A stretch of 64,000 nt of DNA from Camellia lanceoleosa (lineage: Eukaryota; Streptophyta; Magnoliopsida; Ericales; Theaceae): the NCBI GenBank assembly GCA_025200525.1, contig CM045758.1, forward strand, positions 60,514,649 through 60,578,648, read 5' to 3'. The notes under the pieces are model-generated. The model was not told the origin of the DNA. It was given only the letters and a program-made list of their open reading frames with translations, and did no database searches. Positions 54,897 to 64,000 of this stretch are shown piece after piece; positions within the stretch are counted from its first letter, which is position 1; each line of letters starts with the position of its first letter. The position numbers were made by a program, and so were the translations under genes.

Positions 54897-55379
54897 GTAA
54901 ACAATTGTCTTAAAATTCGTGATACATTGGTTGGTAATCTATGCAATTTGTATAATTGATTCATTGAACTAGAGGTTTAAAATATTAACTTTGGCTTAGT
55001 TTGGTCTCATGAAAATGAAGTCAATTCTATAGAAGATTTAATATGCATGAGCTTTTACGTTCACTTTCTGTCTGAACTTTGGTTCCTCAGAATGTGGAAC
55101 TGATTCCTGAGATTACACTTTTATTACTAGAAGTATATGAACTGTGAATTTAAAAATCAATAAATGATAGAATAGGTTGGAGATGGCCACTTCGGCCTGG
55201 TAGTGTGGACCTACCTCAAATGAGTCGGGATTTCCCCAAACCCGAACTGGATATATGAAATAATTTAAACATTTTATTTAAATATTATATATAAACCATA
55301 CTTTCTAGTCTTATAAAGTATATTATTGATTTTTTATTTTATTTATTTTGATCGGTAACAAGAGATTTTATTAAAAAAG
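54897..55379. other. Interior of CACTA element 2 after the bHLH exon
   Basis: No exon recognised. Some repeated sequence (TGGAGATGGCCACTTCGGCC patch near 55,178). Confidence 0.4.
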
Positions 55380-56990
55380 AAGAAAGAATGTACGTTTGGC
55401 TAACCTTTGCATTTTGTCATTATAAGGTGGACAAAATCCCAGTGCTAACAATCCTAACAGAAAACACGCAATCTTGTCTCCTCTCGCTTCGCCACGCTGC
55501 TGAGGTTCCCACTTCGAATATTGCTCTTCTACAAGTATATCACCGCTAGTGATCTTGTGACCATTTTCAGATAGGTTCTCTCACCACCTTCCACCGCTTT
55601 GTCAATCACCTCGTGTACCTTCTTGGTTCTTTGATTACTCTTTGTAATCAAATGACATTTGACTCTGCTGTCTTCTCTTCCAAATCATTTGCTTCTCATT
55701 TACCTATCCTTCACAGTATGCATGTATGTTTAACATAGGCCAAGTTTACACTTATAGTGTGTCACTTCTTAACACCATCTTCAAAAGAGCTGGGTCTCCA
55801 AACAGGTCTTGGGTCATGCCACCATGGTGCGCCCAAACCCGAGTTTGAAACCCGACCCAGATTTCCAACAAGATGTCTTGTGCAAGGTGGATGCGACAGA
55901 CCTTTGGGATAGGCCATAAGCTTGGGCTTCTATTCAAGCTCATTAATCTTCAGATTCATTCTTAGCCTTCACCCACAGTTCAGTCTGTTGCCTTAACTTT
56001 AACACCCTCATTATCAGTCTTTAGCATTCTTGGTTCAGTCATGTCTGTCTATTGGTTACTTAGAACTTTAGTCTCTAGTTGTTAGTTAGGTCTAACAGAA
56101 AATGGAGATGTTGATTGTTTGTTTGTTTGTTTGTTTTTTTTTTTTTTAACTTGCCAAAAAACTTGTTTTGCCTTTTAATAAAAGTGATTTTGTGTCATTT
56201 GCTCTACTCGGAACTTATTCCCTCCAAGGTCTAGGGATCCTCATCTCTTCTACCATTGGGGGTGAATGGGGTTGCAGGTACTTTGTTATTTTTGTTGATG
56301 ATTATTCACGTTTTACATGGGTACCTCTAATGCATAATCGATCTGCATTACCAAAGATCTGCTGTGACTTTGTAAACATGGTAAAAACTCAGTTTTCTTG
56401 CTATATCAAAAGTGTTTCATGCCGATAATGCTATGGAATATAGAGTGTTCATTTAATGTTCTTCACACAAATGACATTCTATCATTGTTCTTGTCCAAGC
56501 ACATACCAGCAGAATAGGCTTGTTGAACACGCATAGATATATCGTTGACACATTTTGTGTCTTTATTATCTCGCCTCCTCTTGTCCTCAAAGAAATTTGG
56601 GAAGAAGTTGCTCTCAATGTTGTCTATACAACTAATCGTATTCCTCTCCCATCATTAATAATCAGATTCTTTTGAGTGTTTGTGTCTCGCTTTCCAAAAG
56701 CGCAATACTCTTAGAGTCTTCAACTATGCAAGCTTTATTTTGCTTTAGCCTCACGAGTGTACCAAGTTAGAGCCTTAGGCTCATTTTTGTTGTTTCTTAG
56801 GGAATGAGATTGAACAAAAGGGCTATCCACGTTGGCATTCGCAAATGTCTTCACCTTTCTCGCCATATCCACGTTGGCATTCGATAATTGTTGATTGTGG
56901 TTTTTAAATCACTACAATGTGTGTGTATGTAAATTCTGATATGAAGCAGAGGATAACTTGTCTCTGCATCTCTGGGTTCAAAAAATCGTG
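55380..56990 (+). pseudogene. Copia integrase fragment inside CACTA element 2
   Basis: The plus strand reads YFVIFVDDYSRFTWVPLMHN and VNMVKTQFSC, then in other frames STYQQNRLVEHAHRYI, WEEVALNVVYTTNRIPLP and PHECTKLEP..CCFLGNEIEQKGYPRWH. These are ordered Copia integrase motifs and the linker to RT. Stops and frame changes are frequent. The upstream 55,430-55,950 part may be the element's earlier region. Ends are not defined, so this may be a captured fragment rather than an insertion. Confidence 0.8.
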
Positions 56991-57466
56991 CCAGTATAAA
57001 TGAAATTTGCATTTTTTTTTGTTGGATTTAAATTCAAAATTGTTTCAACCATTTTTTATGGTAGGAATATCTTGCATAGCTTCTTTGTTAATGGGTATGA
57101 TTCCCATTTTTTTTGGGGAATTTTTCTCTATTTATAATATGGTGGAGAAATTTCATAAATTTTTGTTTTTGTTTGTCCTAGCCTACACTGGTGGGTACTT
57201 TTCGGGTCATATACTGGTTAGATGGGGTTGGTTAATAGGTAGGCTTCTAAAGATTTATCCCAGTAGTGCTAACAATCTTGTTTGGCCAACTATTGCAATT
57301 TCGTAAAGATTTATAGTGTGCTTTAAATATGAGAAGGCATGGCCTCGAATTTTTCAGCCATGGTTAATAGTGTTCCAAAAGAAACGTGGCCCATAGAATC
57401 ATTTGATTTTGTGTGTTTCAAGATTTACTGTTTTAGAAAGAATTTTAGCATCAAAGAAAGTACATC

Positions 57467-57515
<49 letters not shown>

Positions 57516-57760
57516 AAATGATTTGTGGAACATTATTTTATACTCACATATAACTATGGATGTGTAAAATAGTGTGTACCAGTATCTTTTAATTAACATA
57601 TAACTATGGTTTTTTAGAGTAACTTTAGTGTGGCTTAGTCTGATAATTCTCTCTCATAGAGCTTTCTGTTAAAATCAAGTTTTTAGACTATTACATTAAT
57701 TTGCTCATGGATCAATACATCTTAATACATGTAACACAGTAAAACTTATTGTTATATATG
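56991..57760. other. Interior of CACTA element 2, unassigned
   Basis: A 99-codon ORF (57,007-57,306) is hydrophobic but not recognised and is probably spurious. Confidence 0.4.
57472..57513. repeat. (GA)n microsatellite, about 42 bp
   Basis: Uninterrupted GA repeat; it produces a poly-Arg-Glu stretch in one ORF. Confidence 0.9.
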
Positions 57761-57771
57761 CATCTTCTGCA

Positions 57772-57851
57772 GTGACATGGAGTATGACATGCACTTTCTG
57801 GCTTCAAAAGAACCCCTAAAGTTGTGCCATATAAGCAATTCTATTCAACTG
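57772..57851 (+). other. Possible captured exon
   Basis: CTTCTGCAG acceptor, then an open frame DMEYDMHFLASKEPLKLCHI and a donor-like CTG/GTAGAA. The parent is unknown. Confidence 0.25.
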
Positions 57852-58710
57852 GTAGAATGTGTATATAACATGAATAGTTTTGTTGACACGGCCAATAAAC
57901 ATAGGCATCAAAATAGGCATATTCACTTGGATACAGACATGAGCATGCACAGCAGTTAAAGTGTCGTAATCTCTCTCCATTAAAATCATTTTTGGGTCTG
58001 CTACCTGCTATAAGTTGTAGCATTATTTGATTATTTGAATAATTTTTTTGTCCATAAGATAGGACATCTGCAGGGGCAAAGATTAGCCTTAAATTTTTTT
58101 AATTTTTTATTTCATTTCTCTAAGTTTTCAATTTTTTTAATTTTTTTGCTTTTCCTAGCTTATGACCTCAGTAAATTTCCATGGTAGTGACTGACACGTA
58201 CTCACACATAGTCCTTCGAACATAGTTATTAATGTGCTGCATCGGAATGGGCTGGCCCTTTCTAAAAGTTTCCCACAAAATTTAGAAGCTATTTTTGTAA
58301 TATTTTTTTCAATATTTTGTCTTGGGAAGAAAATTTTCAAATATTGCTCTAAGTGAATATATTACATTTATGAAAGTTGCTGTTTAATTCTATCATCACT
58401 TTATGAGCAATGAATTTGTAACTTAATCATGTGATCTTATGTGGTTTGGACTATGCTATGAACATTTCTGTGACACAACTGCCATCAGAATGTTTTTGAT
58501 ACGTGTGGTTTCTTTTTTCCATCTTCTATTTGTTTGTCATTTGAGATGTGTAAAGTTGTATGTATTGATGTTTGATTTGAAATTTGTGGTTTTTTGAATT
58601 TTATATTGGCCATACCATTTGTAATCTAAGATGTAAAGTTGAATTCTTTTTGTTTTTGTATTTGTCGAGTAATAACTAGGGCAAAATGGCTTCTTGTTGT
58701 GTTATATGCA

Positions 58711-58757
58711 GCAAGTGAAGATGGTGATGATGATGATAATTCGGTGACAGAGACTTG
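58711..58757 (+). pseudogene. Possible terminal exon with acidic tail
   Basis: A TTATATGCAG acceptor is followed by ASEDGDDDDNSVTET and a stop. It sits last before the right subterminal repeats. It parallels the acidic last exon of element 1 in position and composition, not in sequence. Confidence 0.4.
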
Positions 58758-59239
58758 AGATCTCGACACCATGGTGTCCGATAAACAAGAAAGTCGATTG
58801 TTCTGACTAAGTGATAAGTGTTGCATTGCCAACAGTTGTGAAGGATGGTGATCATAATCATCTCCGGGCACTATTGGATCCCAAAACTTGTACTTGGACA
58901 GGTTCTTTCATAGTGTAGATCATGTGATTTAAAACTCGGATAAATGCATAATCGATGGGAAAAGTTTGTCTTTCATAGTGTAGATCATGTTGATAAATGA
59001 ATCTTATGATTTGGATACTTTTTTTGATTTGTATGTTTGAGGTTGTTATTAACTTGATATGATAGAAGTTGAGAATAAAAGTTAGTAGGCAGGTTGTTTG
59101 GTGTATGGTATTAGATTTTTTTGCTTACTTCATAGTTGCTGCCTCTGCTTGGTTTGTAACAGGTTACAGTTTATAAACTACTGTCTACATACGGTTAGGC
59201 AAGGCCATATTCCTATATAAATATATATATATAATATAT

Positions 59240-59720
59240 CAAAAATAACTTTCTATGGCATGCAAAATTATGCCGTGAAAAGTGTAATGATTTATAGCAT
59301 TCACGGCATGTAAGAAAATGTCGTAAAAGATTATATACGGCATACAAAGTATGTCATAAATATATTAAAATGACCTTCTACGGCATACAAAATTATGTCG
59401 TGAAAAGTGTGATGATTTATGACATGCAAGAAAATGCCGTAAAATATTATATACGGCATGCAAAGTATGCCATTAATTTTTTAAAAATAACCTTCTACGG
59501 CATGCAAAATTATGCCACGGAAAGTATAATGATTTATGGCATGACAAAAATGTCGTAAAAAGTTATATACGACATACAAAGTATGTCATTAATGTTTAAT
59601 TTATTACTTTTTACAACTTTACCTGCATGTCGTAAATAATACTCAGCTTTCTACGGCATATCATATAACGGCATTTGTGTGCATGCTGTGAAAGAGTTTT
59701 TACGGCATGCATCGCAAGTC
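59240..59720. repeat. Right subterminal repeats of CACTA element 2
   Basis: Inverted counterpart of 44,880-45,365, with CGGCATGCAAAATTATGCCG-like palindromes every ~110 bp. Confidence 0.85.
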
Positions 59721-59748
59721 GTAAAAATTTAATTTTGTTGTAGTGTTT

Positions 59749-59951
59749 CCACAAAAACACAGTTGACTTTGCGGACGAACAGTTCTGAGGCCGAACTCAA
59801 CAGGGAAAGCTGACAGTAGAGACAAACACTAAGAACACCCACCTAACGTGAGAACCAACAGACTCAAAAACAACACTAAAGACAAACCTCCTACACAGAA
59901 AACAAGAAGCAACCAAGCGAAAACAAAACTCACAGCAGAGCAAACAACAAA
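59749..59951. other. Right flank of CACTA element 2
   Basis: A-rich on the plus strand, no stop-free frame of note. It continues after the hAT MITE at 60,313-60,400. The minus strand could be a LINE or gene leader; the family is not recognised. Confidence 0.35.
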
Positions 59952-59959
59952 CACGCCAA

Positions 59960-60304
59960 CAGGGACGGAATTAGGATTTCATCATCGGAGGGGTCAAAAG
60001 ACAAATAATTTTTTTTGTACTATATACATATGCACGCATGTATGTATAATATGATATATAAATTATGTATATACACAAAAAAAATTCAAATATCACAGAA
60101 GTAATTTTTAATAGGATAAAGTTTTTTTGGTACAAAATAAAAAGAGAGCGCAAGATAAGAGAAAAATGAGATATATACTTTTTATATTGGGGGTCATTTT
60201 ATGTATAAAATAAAATATATTTTTAAAATACTCTGACAAATCATATTTTTTACAAAAACTAGGGGGCCATGACCCCCCATAATTTTCTCCTAGTTCTGTC
60301 CTTG
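59960..60304. mobile_element. hAT-type MITE, 345 bp
   Basis: Ends CAGGGACGGAATTAGGA and CAAGGACAGAACTAGGA (reverse complement of the right end) form a 17-bp inverted repeat with three mismatches. Target duplications CACGCCAA (59,952-59,959) and CACACCAA (60,305-60,312) match in 7 of 8 bases. GGGGTC/GACCCCCC motifs lie just inside. No coding capacity. Confidence 0.8.
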
Positions 60305-60312
60305 CACACCAA

Positions 60313-61534
60313 GCTCGTCAGAAGGGAACATAAGCTTTCTCTACAGAGAGAGGAGTTTTTCTGGGTTTTCGACAACTGATTGATAGGTGCATGGCATTCT
60401 CTAGTAGTACTATTAAGGAATATGGCTAATATCCACTTTTAATTATACATATTTAAGTTCTGCACATATTGATACATGCATTATAAACTTTATAATTTAT
60501 GCACAAATATTTTTAACGATTTGAAAATATTTAGGAGTTAATTTAAGAACATAAATTTAAAAGGTTGGAGAGTATCTATATATGGTATGAATAATATAAA
60601 TATACAACAAGGTTGATTATTTGAAAATTTCAAGAAATTAATTTAGGTGATATTAATAATATTAAAAAATATTTAATCAACTAATCATTTTAAGACATCT
60701 TTTTTTTTTTCTTTTCCCTTTCACTTTTTACTTTTGCTTAATATTTTGTATACAAATTTTGTGCATATATCATTACTCAAGAAAAAAATGAAATATAGAT
60801 TGAATGCAACAGAAATAACAATTCTAAAACCTAATTCTGAATGTTTTTTTAAAAAAATTTGACTTATGTAATTTTTAATTGTAATTTGGGGAGTATGGCA
60901 AAATTATTTTTTATTCAACCAAACAACTGAATATGAGTAAAAAAAAATTTCAAAAAACATTAAACAATGCCTTATTGTTAAAAAAAAATTGAATTTGCAT
61001 GTCTAAAATTAAAATTGAACTAAGGTTAAAGTTGTATACTTGTATAAAATTGTATACTTCAACTTAAAAATTGAAGTTGAAAATTTTTTATTCATATTTT
61101 ATGAACTAAAATTAAAAATTGTATACTTCCAACTTTTTGAAAAATAGCAAAGTGACATTTTGCACATGGAAAAAAAGAAATTTGTGCAGTTTAAAACTAT
61201 AAAAAAATAAAAATCAAACATAAGTCATAGGTTGCATGAACTATTAAAAAAAAAAGAGTTTACATATTAAAATTTAAAGTTAAAAGACATGTATTTCCTT
61301 TTTTCCTTATTTTTTTTTTATTCTCTCCAGCATATATCAATGTGCATAGAATTAGGTAGTGTTTGGTTCATTCAATGATCAATCTATTATACATTTAGTT
61401 ACAAAAATAATAAATATAATATATCATATGATTTAAATATAAAATCAAACCTATATTACAATATAAATAATTTATATGTATATCTAGGCATTGTGGCTTT
61501 ATAAATTATTTACACAGTTAGTCAAATTCATAAA
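60313..61534. other. AT-rich intergenic DNA
   Basis: No gene or recognised element. There are several A and T runs. A short triplicated TTGTATACTT motif is at 61,033, 61,050 and 61,118. Confidence 0.45.
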
Positions 61535-61809
61535 CCATGTATGATGTTAATGAAATTCATATACCACACTATTCACACAGTTGACAGTTGACAAAAAAAA
61601 TATAAAAAAAAAAAGGAAGAAGAAGAAGAGAGGAAGAGAGAGAGAGAGAGAGAGAGAGTAAAAAAGAAGAACAAAAAAAAAAAAAAACCCACATTATAGC
61701 AAAGGGATTTGCAAGTCTCCATGAATAATCAAAATAATATATACATACAAACAATTTATAACCCATGTATGATGTTAATGAAATTCATATACCACACTAT
61801 TCACACAGT
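61535..61809. repeat. Perfect 47-bp direct repeats
   Basis: 61,535-61,581 and 61,763-61,809 are identical (CCATGTATGATGTTAATGAA...CACACAGT). The 181 bases between them contain a purine-rich AGAAGA/(GA)n tract. The right copy ends exactly where CACTA element 3 begins. Confidence 0.9.
61635..61658. repeat. (GA)n microsatellite
   Basis: Within a longer AAGAAGAAGAGAGG purine tract, between the 47-bp repeats. Confidence 0.85.
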
Positions 61810-62434
61810 CACTACAAGAAATTGCATTTTTGGAGACCAAATTTGGCGACTAAAATGAATTTAGTCGCCAAAAGTCAGCCCTTTAGCAACTAAAATTTGT
61901 ATTGGTCGGCAATGTTTCATATTTTAGCTACTAAAATTTTTCAGTAGCCTTATATTATTTATTGGCGACTACAAACACAATTAGTCACTAAAAAGTGACC
62001 CAATTAGCGACTAAAAAATAGTTAGTTGCTAAAAATCGCCCAATAGGTGACTAAAATACAATTAGTAGCTAAACAGTTACCCAATAGACGACTAAAAAAT
62101 GACTTAGTCGCTAAAAAATTACCCAATAGGCGACTTAAAAAAATTTGGTCCCTAAATGTACAATCTTTAAGTACTAAAAATAATTTAGTTGGTATTAATT
62201 TACTTTTAGCGACTAAATTTTAGTCACCAATGATAATTAAAAAATTTAAAAATTGGACTTCAAATTTTGGAGGGAAAATTAATTGCCTACTGAAGTATTT
62301 ATTGTGAAAAAATGCCTTTATTTATTATTTATTATTGGTGACTAAAAAAGTTAGTCGGGAAAGCAAATAAACTAGGTTTAAAAAATACCCTACCACACGC
62401 TCTAACTCTCTTATACGTCTTTGTCTCTCACTCT

Positions 62435-62587
62435 ATGACTCTCTCTCTTTCTCTTTCTCTCACGCCTCTGCCCTCCTCTAGCTCTCTCTTTCTCTCGTTT
62501 TTGTCTCTATCGCCGTCGAGTACAGAAGCATCACCACCATCTCACACGAGCACCACCGTCAATCCACCATTGGAGCATTACCCCAGG
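62435..62587 (+). other. CT-rich leader exon candidate of CACTA element 3
   Basis: Pyrimidine-rich sequence leads into CACCACCATCTCACACGAGC and ends CCCCAG/GTATGTGCTCTC, a good donor. An ATG at 62,435 opens a low-complexity Ser/Leu frame. It may be a 5'-UTR. Confidence 0.35.
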
Positions 62588-64000
62588 TATGTGCTCTCTC
62601 TATTTTTCCCTCTCTTTGCCTTTCAGTTTCTCTTCCTCTAATTTCAGCCTCTAAGGTTTTCTTCTTCCATTTGCAGACCTTTACACATACCCAACCCCAA
62701 ATCGATCTACCCATTGCCATTGACGAATGACTGTGATTTTGGTTTTTTTTTTTGGATGATTTGATGATATTGATTCATGATTTATGATAATAATAATAAA
62801 AAAAAAAGTTACGAAGATAAAGAAAAGAATTTGTATGCATATGTATATAAAATTTGAATTTGGGCATTGATTTCTATGGGATTGAAGAGGTTTTCCATAG
62901 GGAAATTGTTGAGATAGAGTTGAATAATAAATTAAAGTTTAAGAAGAGCAGTCGGCAAAGGAGTTGAAGCTTTACTTGCTGCTCTATTTTGATTTTAGGA
63001 TTGTGGGTTTGATGGCTGCCTTTATTCTTGTTTATCATTTAGATTTTTTTATTTTTTTATTTTTTTTATGCTTCTGTTGTATTTTGATGCTTCTGCTGAA
63101 TTTTGCTACTTCATTTGCTTATTTGTTTGAAAATCTAATCTAAATTTTGGTGCTTCTACTTCTTGTTTATCATTGTTTTGAATTTCAGCATAGAATTAAA
63201 CATAAGTGAAATTAGAGATGATGTGAAACTTATTAAAATAGATGCATATTGGAATTTTTTGGTCTTCATTCTCAATCACTGTGCTTTGTGCTTGATTTGG
63301 AATTTCTTGTTCTTCAATTTGGAGAAGCTTGCTATTACATTCGTTGATGGTTTGAGTTACTTAACTGGATTGTGGAGAACTATAAGGCTACTTGACTTAG
63401 TTACACCTTCTAAATGGGCCTACAAGTAGCAAAATAGTTCTTGGGTTGTATATTTCACTTTATTTGTAACATTGTAAGGAGTTGGAACGAGGTTTGAAGA
63501 ACTCTATATTTGCTGTATGCATAAGATTACTTTTTAGCTCAATATACCTTATCCTTTTTTGTAACCCTGTAAGGGTTGCAGCCAGAAACTTAGCAAATAG
63601 AACCTGGAATAAATTTTGCTACCACCTCTTGAACTTATGGCTGCTTTCATTAAACATGAGGAAGTATATCAAAAAGAGTATGAAAAGCTAGGAAAAGATT
63701 TAATATGGTCTTAAGGCTCTTAATGGATCCCACCACAGTTGCCTTTGTCACTTTTATAATTTCTAGTGACTTTCGTAATTGCCCTTAATCACCATAAACC
63801 AGTTGGCATTCATAGAAGCTTTAACATAGAATGGAAAAATGTTTCAGGGTAATTGATGAAGACAATCCTCCTTCAGTTATTTCTCTCATGTTTTATTTCT
63901 TTATTTATTTTTTTGAATCTCTTGGTTTTCACGTGAGACCTCAAAAATCATGGAATTATAATCCCATGACTTTAGTGGATTTTAGTTTCATGATTTGTCA
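62588..64000. other. Interior of CACTA element 3
   Basis: No domain recognised. The ORF at 63,163-63,429 (with LVTPSKWAYK at its end) and that at 63,482-63,691 have no known match. TGTAACATTGTAAGG (about 63,465) and TGTAACCCTGTAAGG (about 63,561) look like a short diverged repeat. Confidence 0.35.

Larger units (their letters stand above)
52586..59745 (+). mobile_element. CACTA (En/Spm) element 2 with captured bHLH exon, 7,160 bp
   Basis: Same termini as element 1 (CACTACAACAAAA...TTTTGTTGTAGTG), target duplication TTT (52,583-52,585 and 59,746-59,748), inverted orientation. Its first ~1.2 kb matches the reverse complement of the last ~1.2 kb of element 1, and its last ~0.75 kb that of element 1's first. 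Between them it has a CT-rich leader, the shared exon, a bHLH exon, a Copia fragment and unassigned exons. There is no transposase. Confidence 0.9.
61810..64000 (+). mobile_element. CACTA element 3, left end only, different subfamily
   Basis: Starts CACTACAAGAAATTGC, preceded by AGT. The subterminal region to about 62,350 has about fifteen TTAGTCGC(T/C)AAAA and TAGCGACTAAA motifs, a different set from elements 1 and 2. A CT-rich leader follows (62,400-62,585) with a CCAG/GTATGT donor at 62,587 and a TTTGCAG acceptor at 62,677. The right end and any transposase lie beyond the window. The assignment rests on the single terminus. Confidence 0.7.

Noticed and set aside
57007..57306. A 99-codon hydrophobic ORF as a membrane protein gene
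   Set aside because: It is AT-rich, has no family match and no splice or upstream context, and lies in the interior of a CACTA element.

Overview
This is a stretch of nuclear DNA from a flowering plant, probably a woody eudicot. It is AT-rich, carries many AG/CT microsatellites, and consists almost entirely of transposable elements nested in one another. No intact host gene is visible. The species cannot be fixed from the sequence. The only host-like coding sequence is short gene fragments carried inside two CACTA DNA transposons, plus weak possible exons near 14.9-15.9 kb and 17.2-17.8 kb.

Layout. 1-14,593: a long-LTR Ty3/Gypsy element on the minus strand whose left LTR runs off the window. 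It has a broken gag, a collapsed pol and two internal tandem arrays. 14,594-19,900: AT-rich DNA holding a hAT-type element with an 8-bp target duplication (15,010-15,873), an inverted-arm segment (about 16.87-17.99 kb) and a small foldback. 19,905-30,383: a Tekay/Del-like Gypsy element arranged LTR-internal-LTR-internal-partial LTR, flanked on both sides by diverged copies of one ~0.4 kb sequence. 30,878 to about 44,715: one old LINE on the minus strand. It is split by a gag-only Copia (31,063-33,073), a 122-bp MITE, a full-length but decayed Copia (35,437-40,189) and a solo Gypsy LTR (40,265-43,501). The host LINE sequence resumes after each insertion.

44,861-52,119 and 52,586-59,745: two CACTA elements of one family in opposite orientation, 466 bp apart. 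Each has CACTACAACAAAA termini, a 3-bp target duplication and ACGGCATGC-type subterminal repeats. They share both ends and one donor-flanked 5' exon but carry different cargo. The first carries beta-carbonic anhydrase and leucine-rich-repeat (RNI-type) exons. The second carries a bHLH (PIF-type) exon and a Copia integrase fragment. The first inserted into a tRNA-derived SINE-like sequence. 59,960-60,304 is a hAT MITE, and a third CACTA of another subfamily starts at 61,810 and leaves the window.

The genes do not form a working pathway. The main interest is the paired CACTA elements that carry exons from different host genes behind a common leader exon, and the insertion history that the target duplications allow one to read.
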